Positions 24,063 through 33,071 of a stretch of 64,000 nucleotides of DNA are shown in pieces. Each line of letters starts with the position of its first letter. The stretch's first letter is position 1. The position numbers and the translations under genes were made by a program. The notes under the pieces are model-generated. The model was not told the DNA's origin. It did no database searches and worked only from the letters and a program-made list of their open reading frames with translations. Origin of the DNA: Paenibacillus piri (lineage in GTDB: Bacteria > Bacillota > Bacilli > Paenibacillales > NBRC-103111); assembly GCF_004354045.1 (NCBI RefSeq), contig NZ_SMRT01000005.1:98501-162500 (forward strand), written 5' to 3'.

Positions 24063-26519
24063 ATGAAGAAAAGTTTATCTTTAATTTTGTCGGCGGCAAT
24101 GGCATTTTCCATGTATTCATCGGTTGCCTTGGGTGCGGGCAAATCTTCCGCCGATTTTAGCGATCTGGCCAATTTGGATGCAGCAGCCAAGGTGAAATTC
24201 GATGCGATGATTTCAGCGGGCATTTTTGATGGAGTAGGAGAAGGCAATTTTGGCTTGAAGGATAAAATGAATCGGGCACAATTCGCTAAGGCGGCCGCTT
24301 TGGTATTCGGGCTTCCGGTCGATTCGTCACTGACAACTTCAAGCTTCGGCGACGTACGTGCCGACGATCCCGCTAACGGATATGCGCTGCCTTACATCGA
24401 GGCATTGAAAAAAGCGAATCTTACGGACGGTTACGGCGCCAATACGTATAATCCGGCCGGGGAAGTAACCAAGGAACAGCTGGCCGCTTTTCTGATCCGC
24501 GGCTTGAATAAGGATGCGGAAGGCAAAGCCGCTCAAGGTGCAAATGACGCTACCGTTTCCGGTTGGGCGCAAGGATATGCTTCATTGGCGAAGCAGCTGA
24601 AATTGATGGACAACGGCTCCGACGGTACATTCGGCGGCACTGCCGCTGCAGATCGCGAGCTGCTCGTAACATCCTCTTATGCAGCGAAGCAGCAATACGT
24701 ACCGGGCTCCGGCAGCGCAAGCAAGCCCGTACAGCCGTCCGGCGGCAACGTTATTTCGACCGGCGATTTGCCGACCTACAACTTGAATGCCAATGTTAAG
24801 GCTCAGGCCAAAGGCGTTCTGCAGGAGAAAACAGCGAACGGCTGGCGGTTCGGTGCCGTTGTCAAGCTGTCCAATACGTCCGGATCGACGACCCGCGTAC
24901 CCGATCATGAGCTTCGTGTCAAAGCTTCCGACGGTTCCGTATATACGTTGAAAGCAAGCACGGACAACGTGAAATCGATCGAGCCGCAAAGTACGGTAGA
25001 ATTGACGTTTATGACGGAAATCGATAAAACATCCGATTTCAACCTGACGAATTTGCTTTGGGTCGATGTGGATGACGAAGTGTATCCGAAGAAAGAAACG
25101 GTGCTTGCCGATGCGCCGATTGAAAATTTCACATGGCACGGGACAGATGCCGTTATTCAAGATTCCGCTTTGCTCGGCAGCTGGGGCACCGGCTTTACGG
25201 TTCCTGGCGAAACGTCGCCGTTGAAGTATACCGCGACGAACTTGACCAAGCAGTTTAGCGGTCAGTCGCCGACCTATATCGTTCAGGTGAAAGTCGAGAA
25301 TCCGAGCAATTATGCCGCTACCGTTCCTAATTTTACATTAAGCGGTAAAGCGAAAGACCGTTCCTATGTCGGGAATCGGGTAGAGCAGTCCGCGGTAGTC
25401 CTGAATCCCGGAGAGCAAAAATATATTAATTTTGCCGTTACAACCGAACCGGATACGCAGCTGACCGCTTTCTATGTGCTTTCGACGAGCAACTTCCTGA
25501 AACAGGGCGCAACCGCTCCGGTGCAGTTCTATACCGGCAGAATCGGATTTACGGTGCCGGCTTCCGGACAAAATCAGGCCAATTTGCCGGCTTACACGCT
25601 GGGCAGCCCGATTGCGATCGATACGCTTAGCAAAGCCGTTAACCCGCAAATGCAAGTAGCGCTGCAAGATATAGAATGGTTTGAAAATGACGGCAGAGAC
25701 TACAAGACGGCTGTCGCCAAAATCAAATTTACGAATAATAGCGGAAATGTCATCCCTGTTCCTCAATTAGGCGCCGAAATTGTTTCGGATAGCGGGGTAT
25801 CTTACGACGGGGTACAAAGCACAAGCTCCGTCAACGATGTGCTCCCTGGAATGGGCTCGGTTCAAATGTTTGCTTTCACTGTGCCTCAATCGGAAAAAAC
25901 GAATCAGTTTACATTGCGATTGCTTGAGCAGCAAGGCAAGCAGACTCAGCCAGCCGGTCAATCGTCACAATCTCAAGCGCAGGCTGCACAAGGCCAAGCG
26001 GCACAAGGGCAAGCGGCGCAAGGACAGGCAGGCCAATCGGCTGCAGCTCAGGCTCAACCAAGCGCGGCTCAAACGTCGCTTTACAAAACGCCGATTGCAC
26101 AAGTGTATGTAACGATCAACACGACCAGCTCGGTTGATAATGTATTCTCGTTCTATCCGTACGAAATGAGAATGGATAGCTTCAACGTTTCGAACTACGC
26201 CGCGAAAAACGGGGTAACGAACAGCTACGGCTACACCTACAAGCTGGAAATGGGCATCGATATTAAATCGACGGATGCTGTTTTGGCCGATCCTTCCAAT
26301 CCGAAATTGCTGTTCCAGTTGGAAGGTCCTGACGGCAAACGTCTCGGCTCCAAAACATTCGCATTAACCGGCGATAACCGGTTGATGAGCGGTAATCAGT
26401 CGATCATGTTCGACAGTACTTCCGACACGCTGGAAGCTCCGGTATCCATCAAAGTTTACGAATTGGTAACAACGCCGTACGGCGACGCCAGACATTTGCT
26501 GACAACTTTAAAAGATTAA
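24063..26519 (+). CDS. SLH-domain surface protein at the end of the efflux operon
   Basis: An 818-residue secreted protein. The signal peptide is about residues 1-27 (SSVALGAG). Three divergent SLH-type segments follow (about 30-215; e.g. NRAQFAKAAALVFGL, GYGANTYNPAGEVTKEQLAAFLIRGL), expected to bind secondary wall polymer. Repeated beta-rich domains fill about 240-620, then a Gln/Ala/Ser low-complexity linker with AQGQA repeats (about 625-680) and a final beta domain. AGGAGG precedes the ATG. It lies 66 nt after the pump gene with no terminator between, so it may be co-transcribed. Confidence 0.85.
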   Translation: MKKSLSLILSAAMAFSMYSSVALGAGKSSADFSDLANLDAAAKVKFDAMISAGIFDGVGEGNFGLKDKMNRAQFAKAAALVFGLPVDSSLTTSSFGDVRADDPANGYALPYIEALKKANLTDGYGANTYNPAGEVTKEQLAAFLIRGLNKDAEGKAAQGANDATVSGWAQGYASLAKQLKLMDNGSDGTFGGTAAADRELLVTSSYAAKQQYVPGSGSASKPVQPSGGNVISTGDLPTYNLNANVKAQAKGVLQEKTANGWRFGAVVKLSNTSGSTTRVPDHELRVKASDGSVYTLKASTDNVKSIEPQSTVELTFMTEIDKTSDFNLTNLLWVDVDDEVYPKKETVLADAPIENFTWHGTDAVIQDSALLGSWGTGFTVPGETSPLKYTATNLTKQFSGQSPTYIVQVKVENPSNYAATVPNFTLSGKAKDRSYVGNRVEQSAVVLNPGEQKYINFAVTTEPDTQLTAFYVLSTSNFLKQGATAPVQFYTGRIGFTVPASGQNQANLPAYTLGSPIAIDTLSKAVNPQMQVALQDIEWFENDGRDYKTAVAKIKFTNNSGNVIPVPQLGAEIVSDSGVSYDGVQSTSSVNDVLPGMGSVQMFAFTVPQSEKTNQFTLRLLEQQGKQTQPAGQSSQSQAQAAQGQAAQGQAAQGQAGQSAAAQAQPSAAQTSLYKTPIAQVYVTINTTSSVDNVFSFYPYEMRMDSFNVSNYAAKNGVTNSYGYTYKLEMGIDIKSTDAVLADPSNPKLLFQLEGPDGKRLGSKTFALTGDNRLMSGNQSIMFDSTSDTLEAPVSIKVYELVTTPYGDARHLLTTLKD

Positions 26520-26547
26520 TCCCCCATAAAGGCATTACGAATTCAAA

Positions 26548-26584
26548 GCACCTTAGGAATGCTTATTCCTAAGGTACTTTTTTT
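26548..26584 (+). terminator. Terminator of the efflux/SLH operon
   Basis: CACCTTAGGAAT pairs with ATTCCTAAGGTA(C), 4-nt loop, then seven T. Confidence 0.93.
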
Positions 26585-26618
26585 AAAAGAGCATTCAATA
26601 CGTAAGGAGGGTTGTATC

Positions 26619-27089
26619 ATGGAAACGATTCAATCGGATGGTGATCTGCAGCAAATTTTTCAGCGCATACTTCGGAAGCTGGTCGTCTACGGTAAATATG
26701 TAGATCCACGCTTTTCCGGATCGCAGGTTGCGGCATTGGACGTCATTCACGCTCAGGGACCGATTAAAGTGACTCATCTGGCGGAAAGCTTGACGTTATC
26801 CTTAAGCGCTGTCACACTGCTTTGCGACAGGCTGATCCATAACGGATATGTAAAGCGCGAGCGCGATGATGAGGACCGCCGCGTCGTTCATTTAAGAATA
26901 ACCGATGAGGGCCGCGAAGCGCTCGCCGCCGTATTGGCCGCCGAAGGAGAAATTATATGCCGGTGGCTGAATGGCATTTCGAAGGCGGATTTAATTCAGT
27001 TCAATAAAACGTTTCAACAAATCGTTGATAATGTCGATCTGGACAGGCAGGTCAAAAAGAAAACCGATGATTCGGTATGCTGTCAATAA
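26619..27089 (+). CDS. MarR family transcriptional regulator (second)
   Basis: A 156-residue winged-helix regulator. Seen: IKVTHLAESLTLSLSAVTLLCDRLIHNGYVKRERDDEDRRVVHLRITDEG (about 50-100), with the DEDRR wing motif. AAGGAGG is 8 nt upstream of ATG 26619; earlier in-frame starts fall inside the preceding terminator. It stands alone between the terminator and the ROK kinase; its target is not evident. Confidence 0.9.
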   Translation: METIQSDGDLQQIFQRILRKLVVYGKYVDPRFSGSQVAALDVIHAQGPIKVTHLAESLTLSLSAVTLLCDRLIHNGYVKRERDDEDRRVVHLRITDEGREALAAVLAAEGEIICRWLNGISKADLIQFNKTFQQIVDNVDLDRQVKKKTDDSVCCQ

Positions 27090-27188
27090 AAATGATGAAA
27101 TAAATCAAGTTTTTGATTGAATATGTCAGATGAAACCCCTATAATATCGGTGATGGAAATGTGCCGGCAGAGAGGGGAACGATCTGGA

Positions 27189-28154
27189 ATGAGTTATTTA
27201 ATCGGTATGGATATTGGCGGAACGAATATCGTCTGCGGATTGACCGACGAAAATGGAAAGCTTCTTGATAAAATCAAGGAGCCGACCGAAACGGCAAAAG
27301 GCAGCGGATATGTGTTCGATAAAATAGAGCGTATGGTCGGGGAGCTGCTGTTGAAATCAGGCATCGACAAGTTCCATGTACGGGCGATTGGCGTAGGGAC
27401 GCCGGGGTTTATCGATCCTGTAAAAGGCGTCACCGTGTTTGCCGGCAACCTGCAATGGCGGCAGGTACATACGGCGGACGAAATATCACGCCGTACAGGA
27501 CTGCCCGTTTTTATAGACAACGATGTACGCATGTATGTTTACGGCGAAGCGATCTGTGGGGCTGCGCAGGGCTTCAGCCATGTTCTGGGTATCACGATTG
27601 GAACGGGGCTGGCCGCCGCCATGATCAATGACGGCAAGCTGTACTATGGCGGCGGCTACATGGCAGGGGAGCTCGGTCATATTTTGCTGCCGGACATTCC
27701 GTACCCATGCGGCTGCGGCATGACCGGCTGCCTGGAGACTGCGGTGTCCGGCACCGGAATTGCCCGGCAAGCAAGAGATCGAATCGCTGCGGGACAACCA
27801 AGCGTGCTGCAGCAATGGCTGGAAGGCAGGCCGCTTGAAACGATTACGGCGGCCGACGTATCCAAGGCATACGATGCGGGCGATGCAATGGCGATCGAGG
27901 TGCTGAACCATACCGGCATGCTGCTCGGTAAAGGCTTGGCCACCGCGGTTACGTTGTACAGCCCCGATATAATTATAATCGGGGGCGGCGGCGCGTTGGC
28001 CGGAGAACGGTTGTTTGCGCCAATGCGGCATTATTTGCAGCAGTCCGTATACAGCGGATACTGGGAAAGGCTGACGATCCGGACCGCGCAATGGATCGAC
28101 GATGCCGGCATCGTCGGCAGCGCCATGGCCGCAAAGCAACGGCTGGGAGCCTGA
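27189..28154 (+). CDS. ROK family sugar kinase (glucokinase-like)
   Basis: A 321-residue ROK protein. Seen: the ATP-binding DIGGTNIVCGL (about 8-18), the sugar site FIDNDVRMYVYGEA, ITIGTGLAAAMI, the catalytic-region EXGH motif (GELGHI) and the zinc-binding CGCGMTGCLETAVSG. No N-terminal HTH, so an enzyme rather than a repressor. Glucokinase is likely by family, but fructose or N-acetylmannosamine kinase cannot be excluded. The frame is open 24 codons upstream; ATG 27189 matches the family start and has GAGGGGA nearby. Confidence 0.9.
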   Translation: MSYLIGMDIGGTNIVCGLTDENGKLLDKIKEPTETAKGSGYVFDKIERMVGELLLKSGIDKFHVRAIGVGTPGFIDPVKGVTVFAGNLQWRQVHTADEISRRTGLPVFIDNDVRMYVYGEAICGAAQGFSHVLGITIGTGLAAAMINDGKLYYGGGYMAGELGHILLPDIPYPCGCGMTGCLETAVSGTGIARQARDRIAAGQPSVLQQWLEGRPLETITAADVSKAYDAGDAMAIEVLNHTGMLLGKGLATAVTLYSPDIIIIGGGGALAGERLFAPMRHYLQQSVYSGYWERLTIRTAQWIDDAGIVGSAMAAKQRLGA

Positions 28155-28190
28155 TTGTACGGCAGCTTAAGAGAATAAGATAATTGAATT

Positions 28191-28229
28191 AGCCTGAGAG
28201 TCGGGTTTTGCGACTACTTAGGCTTTTTC
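28191..28229 (+). terminator. Terminator of the ROK kinase gene
   Basis: AGCCT...AGTCG pairs with CGACT...AGGCT, followed by TTTTTC. Confidence 0.85.
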
Positions 28230-28321
28230 TTATGTTAGGCTAACACACATTATTTTACACGGGTCATCAGCCAATTTTCCGCTATTCGTGGTATTCGTCC
28301 ACTTGAGGGCTGAGGCAAGCG

Positions 28322-28330
28322 CATATTATA
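28322..28330 (+). promoter_or_regulatory. Possible sigma-K -10 element before the rhamnose operon
   Basis: CATATTATA fits the CATAnnnTA form of mother-cell sigma-K -10 elements, 51 nt before rfbA. An AC at 28301-28302 is 19 nt upstream, slightly too far for the usual -35. Weak on sequence; it fits a spore-surface role for the operon. Confidence 0.3.
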
Positions 28331-28380
28331 GCAGCATGGAATTTTACAGCAAGCAATACTTTAGGGAAAGGGGAGATACC

Positions 28381-29103
28381 ATGAAAGGCGTTATATTGGC
28401 TGGCGGTACAGGTACAAGGTTGCGCCCTTTAACCAATATTATAAATAAGCATTTGCTGCCAGTAGGTAAATATCCCATGATCCATTACGCGATTGAAAAA
28501 ATGGCGAATGCGGGCATTCAGGATCTGATGCTCGTTACAGGCAAGCACTCGGCGGGACTGTATACGGAATACGTGGGAGACGGCCGGCAGTGGGGCTTGG
28601 AGGTTAGCTATAAAATTCAGGAAGAAGCGGGCGGAATTGCACAGGCTTTGTCATTAGCGGAAGATTTTGTCGCTCCCGACAAGCAGGTGCTTGTCATTCT
28701 CGGCGATAATTTGTTCGAAGATTCGCTCCGTGAAGCGGTAAATGATTTTAAAAGTCAGGAGCAGGGGGCCCGCGTTTTTTTGAAGCAGGTACACGACCCG
28801 TATCGTTATGGTGTCCCCGTCATGAAAAAAGGCAGGATTGAGACGATTATGGAAAAGCCGGAGATACCGCCGTCGAATTATGCGGTAACCGGTATTTATT
28901 TATATGATTCGCAGGTTTTCGATATTATCCGTCAGCTGCAACCGTCGGAACGGGGGGAGCTGGAAATTACGGATGTAAACAACGCTTATGCCCGGCAGGG
29001 CTTGCTGTTCCATTCGCTGCTGACAGGCTGGTGGACGGATGCCGGGACGCATCAGGCGCTGCTCGCGGCCGGAGCTAGACTTCTGGAGCGTGAAGCGCCA
29101 TGA
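28381..29103 (+). CDS. rfbA: Glucose-1-phosphate thymidylyltransferase, short type
   Basis: A 240-residue enzyme making dTDP-glucose from dTTP and glucose-1-phosphate, the first step to dTDP-rhamnose. Seen: KGVILAGGTGTRLRPLT, the IHYAIEKMANAG segment, LGDNLFEDSL and GWWTDAGTHQALL. It is about 50 residues shorter than E. coli RmlA, like the spore-associated Bacillus enzymes (SpsI type). Start: AAAGGGGAG precedes ATG 28381; the upstream open frame overlaps a likely promoter. Overlaps rfbB by 4 nt. Confidence 0.93.
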   Translation: MKGVILAGGTGTRLRPLTNIINKHLLPVGKYPMIHYAIEKMANAGIQDLMLVTGKHSAGLYTEYVGDGRQWGLEVSYKIQEEAGGIAQALSLAEDFVAPDKQVLVILGDNLFEDSLREAVNDFKSQEQGARVFLKQVHDPYRYGVPVMKKGRIETIMEKPEIPPSNYAVTGIYLYDSQVFDIIRQLQPSERGELEITDVNNAYARQGLLFHSLLTGWWTDAGTHQALLAAGARLLEREAP

Positions 29104-30194
29104 CGGGGATCACAATGCTTGTCACCGGCGGAATGGGGTTTATCGGCAGCAATTTTGTCCTTTATTGGCTTGACCGCCATCCCGAGGATCGTATTATAAA
29201 CCTGGATGCCCTTACCTATGCGGGAAATCCGGATAACGTCGCGAGCGTATGCCATCTGCCGAACTACCGGTTCATCCGCGGAGACATCTCCGACGCCGCA
29301 TGCGTCCAGCGCATATTCCGGGAAGAGCGTATAGATACGGTCGTCCATTTTGCGGCGGAATCTCATGTCGACCGCAGCATTGCGGATCCGCAGCTGTTCG
29401 TCCGCACGAACGTCCTCGGCACGCAATGCTTGCTGGAGGAAGCGCGGCGCCATTGCGTAACGAAGTTCGTGCATATCTCAACCGACGAAGTATACGGAAC
29501 GCTCGGCCAGGAGGGACGGTTCACGGAATCGACGCCGCTTGCACCCAACAGCCCTTATTCGGCGAGCAAGGCGGGCTCCGATCTGCTGGCCCGCGCCTAC
29601 TACGAAACGTTCAACCTTCCGGTTGTCATCACCCGCTGCTCGAATAATTACGGTCCATATCAATTCCCCGAAAAGCTGCTTCCCACCGTCATCACAAGGG
29701 CATTGCAAAATATGCCGATCCCGATCTACGGAAACGGATTGAACGTACGGGACTGGCTGTACGTCGAAGATCACTGCTCGGCAATCGAGCGTGTCATCCG
29801 GAGCGGAACGCCGGGCCAGGTTTATAATGTCGGCGGCGGCAATGAGCGCACGAACCTGCAGATCGTGCAGAACGTACTGGCCGAGCTGGGCAAGCCGACG
29901 TCGCTTATTCAATTCGTCCCCGACCGGCCAGGACACGACCTCCGCTATGCGATCGACGCCGGCAAGCTGCGGCGGAAGCTTGGCTGGCAGCCGCGCTATA
30001 CGCTGGAGCGCGGATTGAAGCTGAGCGTTGCGTGGTACTTGGAGCATGGGTCGTGGTGGCGCAAGCTGCTGAAGGCTCCATCTCCGGACGATCCGGCTGC
30101 GGCGCCGGACACGGCCGATTCCTCCGGACCGTCCGGCACATCGGCCGCGGCGTCCGTGTTGTCAGAGAAAACTGCGAAAGGGGGCGGGACGTGA
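29100..30194 (+). CDS. rfbB: dTDP-glucose 4,6-dehydratase
   Basis: A 364-residue extended SDR, the second enzyme of dTDP-rhamnose synthesis. Seen: NAD motif TGGMGFIGSNF, HFAAESHVDRSI, catalytic STDEVYG and YSASKAG (YxxxK), and RCSNNYGPYQFPEKL. The C-terminus carries about 35 extra Pro/Ala/Ser-rich residues beyond the normal end (after WYLEHGSWWRKLL). Co-operonic with rfbA (4-nt overlap) and rfbD (1-nt TGATG overlap). Confidence 0.94.
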   Translation: MTGITMLVTGGMGFIGSNFVLYWLDRHPEDRIINLDALTYAGNPDNVASVCHLPNYRFIRGDISDAACVQRIFREERIDTVVHFAAESHVDRSIADPQLFVRTNVLGTQCLLEEARRHCVTKFVHISTDEVYGTLGQEGRFTESTPLAPNSPYSASKAGSDLLARAYYETFNLPVVITRCSNNYGPYQFPEKLLPTVITRALQNMPIPIYGNGLNVRDWLYVEDHCSAIERVIRSGTPGQVYNVGGGNERTNLQIVQNVLAELGKPTSLIQFVPDRPGHDLRYAIDAGKLRRKLGWQPRYTLERGLKLSVAWYLEHGSWWRKLLKAPSPDDPAAAPDTADSSGPSGTSAAASVLSEKTAKGGGT

Positions 30195-31171
30195 TGCATA
30201 TTCTCATCACGGGTGCCGGCGGACAGCTTGGCTGCGATTTGATCCGCGTGCTTGACGGCCGGCATCGTCTGACCGCCAAAATGCGCGATGAGCTTGACGT
30301 CGCGGATGAAAGCGCGGTCCGGGAGGCGGTGCTGGAAAGCCGCCCTGACGCGATTATTCATGCAGCCGCATACACCGAGGTTGATGCGGCCGAAAGCAGG
30401 CCGGAGGAGGCGTACTCCGTCAATTCCAACGGCTCGCGCCATATTGCACTGGCGGCTCAAGCGGTTGGCGCGAAGCTCGTCTATATAAGCACGGACTATG
30501 TATTTGACGGCGCCAAAGGAGCTTCCTACCAGGAGCACGACCGTACGAATCCGCTCGGCGTTTACGGCCATTCCAAGCTGCATGGCGAAAAGTTCGTACA
30601 GCTGATCTGCGACCGCTATTATATTGTCCGGACATCCTGGCTGTACGGCAAATACGGCAGCAATTTCGTCAGCAAGGTGCTGGCGCTGGCCGACCGGCGG
30701 AATGAACTTTCGATGGTTGACGACCAGCTCGGTTCGCCGACTTATACGTACGACCTCGCGCAATTCATCGGTCAGCTGCTGGAGAGCGAGCATTACGGGA
30801 TTTATCACGCCTCGAACAGGGGCTGCTGCTCCCGTTATGAATTTGCTCGCGAAATATTGCGCATTGCGCACCGCAGCGATATTCGCCTTAATCCGGTGAG
30901 TGGAGATGCCTTCCCGCTCCCGGCGGCCAGGCCTTCCCGTTCGGATTTGGACGATCTGGCCATCCGCCAGCGCGGGTTTATGAGATTCCGTACGTGGCAG
31001 GAAGCGTTGCTCCGCTTTATGCTGGACGATTTGGGGATTGCCGGCGGGGAGAGCCATGCGGGCAATCGGACGGATAGAAAGGACGATACGAAGGTTACTG
31101 AAAAGGAGGATCCGGGCAATGGCAAGCATTCAAGGCGTTATGAAAAAACAGCTCGTCAAGCATTCCGATGA
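30194..31171 (+). CDS. rfbD: dTDP-4-dehydrorhamnose reductase
   Basis: A 325-residue SDR producing dTDP-L-rhamnose. Seen: N-terminal HILITGAGGQLG, HAAAYTEVDAAE, STDYVFDG, YGHSKLHGE (YxxxK) and RTSWLYGKYGSNFV. The family normally ends near residue 285; here a charged tail (about 285-325, rich in Lys, Asp, Arg) runs 53 nt into rfbC. The tail has no recognisable fold and may be a lost-stop extension. GTG at 30191 is an alternative start. Confidence 0.92.
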   Translation: MHILITGAGGQLGCDLIRVLDGRHRLTAKMRDELDVADESAVREAVLESRPDAIIHAAAYTEVDAAESRPEEAYSVNSNGSRHIALAAQAVGAKLVYISTDYVFDGAKGASYQEHDRTNPLGVYGHSKLHGEKFVQLICDRYYIVRTSWLYGKYGSNFVSKVLALADRRNELSMVDDQLGSPTYTYDLAQFIGQLLESEHYGIYHASNRGCCSRYEFAREILRIAHRSDIRLNPVSGDAFPLPAARPSRSDLDDLAIRQRGFMRFRTWQEALLRFMLDDLGIAGGESHAGNRTDRKDDTKVTEKEDPGNGKHSRRYEKTARQAFR

Positions 31172-31580
31172 CCGGGGCTACTTTATGGAGCTGCTGCGCA
31201 ATGACGATGCGATGTACGGAAGCTTCGGGCAAGCTTCCTTGTCAATGTCGTTTCCGGGAGTCATTAAGGCGTTTCATTACCATCGCCTGCAGGATGATAT
31301 CTGGTATTTTCCCAGCGGTCATGCTCAAGTCGTGCTTCATGATATGCGCAAAGACTCGCCAACCTATAGGCAGACCGATGTTTATTATATGGGCGAAGAC
31401 AATTCGTTTTTGCTGTTTATTCCCCGCGGCGTCGCTCACGGCTATCGGGTGCTTGGGCCAAAACCGGTATCGATCGTCTATTTCACGAATATGGCGTACA
31501 ACGCCAACGAACCGGATGAATCTCGGCTGGCTTACGATGATCCGGAGATCGGGTTCGACTGGTCGACCAAAAACCGGTAG
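31119..31580 (+). CDS. rfbC: dTDP-4-dehydrorhamnose 3,5-epimerase-like protein, short type
   Basis: A 153-residue cupin of the RmlC type, completing the rhamnose set. Seen: FHYHRLQDDIWYFPSGHAQVVLHDMR, then FIPRGVAHGYRVLGPKP; the His and Asp/Tyr surroundings fit, though the protein is shorter than classical RmlC (about 180), as in spore-type homologues (SpsL). AAAAGGAGGA lies 8 nt upstream of ATG 31119, inside the rfbD 3' end. Confidence 0.88.
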   Translation: MASIQGVMKKQLVKHSDDRGYFMELLRNDDAMYGSFGQASLSMSFPGVIKAFHYHRLQDDIWYFPSGHAQVVLHDMRKDSPTYRQTDVYYMGEDNSFLLFIPRGVAHGYRVLGPKPVSIVYFTNMAYNANEPDESRLAYDDPEIGFDWSTKNR

Positions 31581-31650
31581 CCCGTCCGTTCAAACTGTTA
31601 CGAAGGCCAGATACGAATCATACATCTGAATCGGAAAGCGAGGAGCTTGC

Positions 31651-32781
31651 ATGGCAAGGAAGACTGTACGCAGACGCTTACAAGTTCGGCATATGACCGC
31701 CGGCTGGCGCAAAGGCCGGTCGAAAGGGCTTGAACTGGGTAACGAACACGGCTATCACTTGGGTCGGTGCGAGGCAGCCATCCAAAAGTCCAAACCGTCG
31801 CCGCCGGGATGGTGGAACGTTAGGGTCCTGTATATTACATCCGGTAAAGGAGTCCCTTATTCGCCGCTCGACCAGTCCATTATCGAAGCATTCCAGCTGC
31901 TGGTAAGAGAGCTCGTTATTGTCACGCCGACGCAGGACTTCGTCAGTGCGGCCAGGCAGCTGCGGCCCGATTTTGTACTGGTGCTGGACGGCATGTACAT
32001 TCCGGCCTATCAGGTCGACCAGATCCGGGCGGAAGGAATCCGGACCGCGGTCTGGTTTACTGACGATCCCTACTATACGGATGCGACGGTGCAGATGGCC
32101 GTTCATTACGATTTCGTGTTTACGCTGGAGCTGGAATGTGTCGACTTTTACCGGCAGAACGGCTGCGCGCAGGTGCATTACTTGCCGTTTGGCTCCAACG
32201 TTTCCGTCTTTCGGCCAAAGCGAATCCCGCTGAAGTACCGCAAAGATATCAGCTTTATCGGCTCGGCCTACTGGAACCGGGTCGGCGTGTTCGATCATCT
32301 TGCAGGCTATTTCAAAAACAAAGACTGCTATATCTCGGGTATTTGGTGGGACCGGCTGCGGCATTACAGTAAGCTGTCCTCCAAAATCGATCTGAACAAA
32401 TGGATGGATGCGAAGGAAACGGCGAGCTATTATAACGGGACGAAAATCGTCATCAATCTGCACCGCGCCAGCGACGATACGACATTTAACTATACCAGCC
32501 GGTCGATCGGCGCCGTTTCTCCGAATCCGCGAACCTTTGAAATCGCCGGCTGCGGCACGCTGCAGTTGTCGGATACGCGGAGCGACCTGCCGCGGTTTTA
32601 TACGCCGGGAGTGGAGATCGTGACCTACAGTTCGCCGGATGAGCTTAAGGAAAAAATCGATTATTACTTGAACCATGAGGAAGAACGCCGTGAGATTGCG
32701 CTTAACGCGCTGCGGCGAACGATGCAGGAGCATACGTATACCCACCGGATTGCTTCGATGCTGCGGCTTATATTCGGTTAA
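31651..32781 (+). CDS. CgeB-like glycosyltransferase with basic Gxxx N-terminal tag
   Basis: A 376-residue protein. Residues 1-16 are basic (ARKTVRRRLQVRH); Gly then occurs at 18, 22, 26, 30, 34 and 38 and Ala at 42, a strict four-residue period. From about 55 the body is GT-B like CgeB spore-maturation proteins: VLDGMYIPAYQVDQIRAEG, WFTDDPYYTD, HYLPFGSNVSVFRPK, ISFIGSAYWNRVGVFDHL, PRTFEIAGCGTLQLSD. GAGGAG precedes the ATG. It follows rfbC by 70 nt, so a rhamnosyl or related donor is a reasonable guess. Confidence 0.82.
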   Translation: MARKTVRRRLQVRHMTAGWRKGRSKGLELGNEHGYHLGRCEAAIQKSKPSPPGWWNVRVLYITSGKGVPYSPLDQSIIEAFQLLVRELVIVTPTQDFVSAARQLRPDFVLVLDGMYIPAYQVDQIRAEGIRTAVWFTDDPYYTDATVQMAVHYDFVFTLELECVDFYRQNGCAQVHYLPFGSNVSVFRPKRIPLKYRKDISFIGSAYWNRVGVFDHLAGYFKNKDCYISGIWWDRLRHYSKLSSKIDLNKWMDAKETASYYNGTKIVINLHRASDDTTFNYTSRSIGAVSPNPRTFEIAGCGTLQLSDTRSDLPRFYTPGVEIVTYSSPDELKEKIDYYLNHEEERREIALNALRRTMQEHTYTHRIASMLRLIFG

Positions 32782-32948
32782 TATGGGTGGCTGCCCTGTG
32801 CGCATGCCCGCATTGCCGCATATTGTATAGTGAGGCTGCTCGCAAATATGCCGTTTCGTCCGGAATCGGAAGGCCCCTGTCCGAAACAGGAAGGCGTGGC
32901 TGCGGTCGACAGCTCATCTCACAAGCAAGCGTCAAGGAGGTTCGGGAA

Positions 32949-33071
32949 ATGGCCCGAAGAAAAAAGGGCAGGAAGACGCGTTCTCAAAGCGGAGCAGGCA
33001 AACGAAGACGAGTTCTGAAGGCGAGAGGGCGGCGCCCGGCTCCCGGCACGGCCGTCCCGGCAGAACCATGA
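32949..33071 (+). CDS. Small highly basic protein
   Basis: A 40-residue protein with about 40% Lys/Arg (opens MARRKKGRKTRSQSGAGKRR) and a Pro/Ala end. AAGGAGG lies 8 nt before the ATG, and its TGA overlaps the next ATG (ATGA), strong signs of real coupled translation. It resembles the basic N-terminal stretch of the neighbouring glycosyltransferases as a free-standing piece. No known family recognised; a nucleic-acid, teichoic-acid or coat-binding role would be a guess. Confidence 0.6.
   Translation: MARRKKGRKTRSQSGAGKRRRVLKARGRRPAPGTAVPAEP

Noticed and set aside
32787..32948. Upstream extension of the 40-residue basic protein
   Set aside because: The longer frame has no ribosome site; AAGGAGG at 32934 points to the ATG at 32949.
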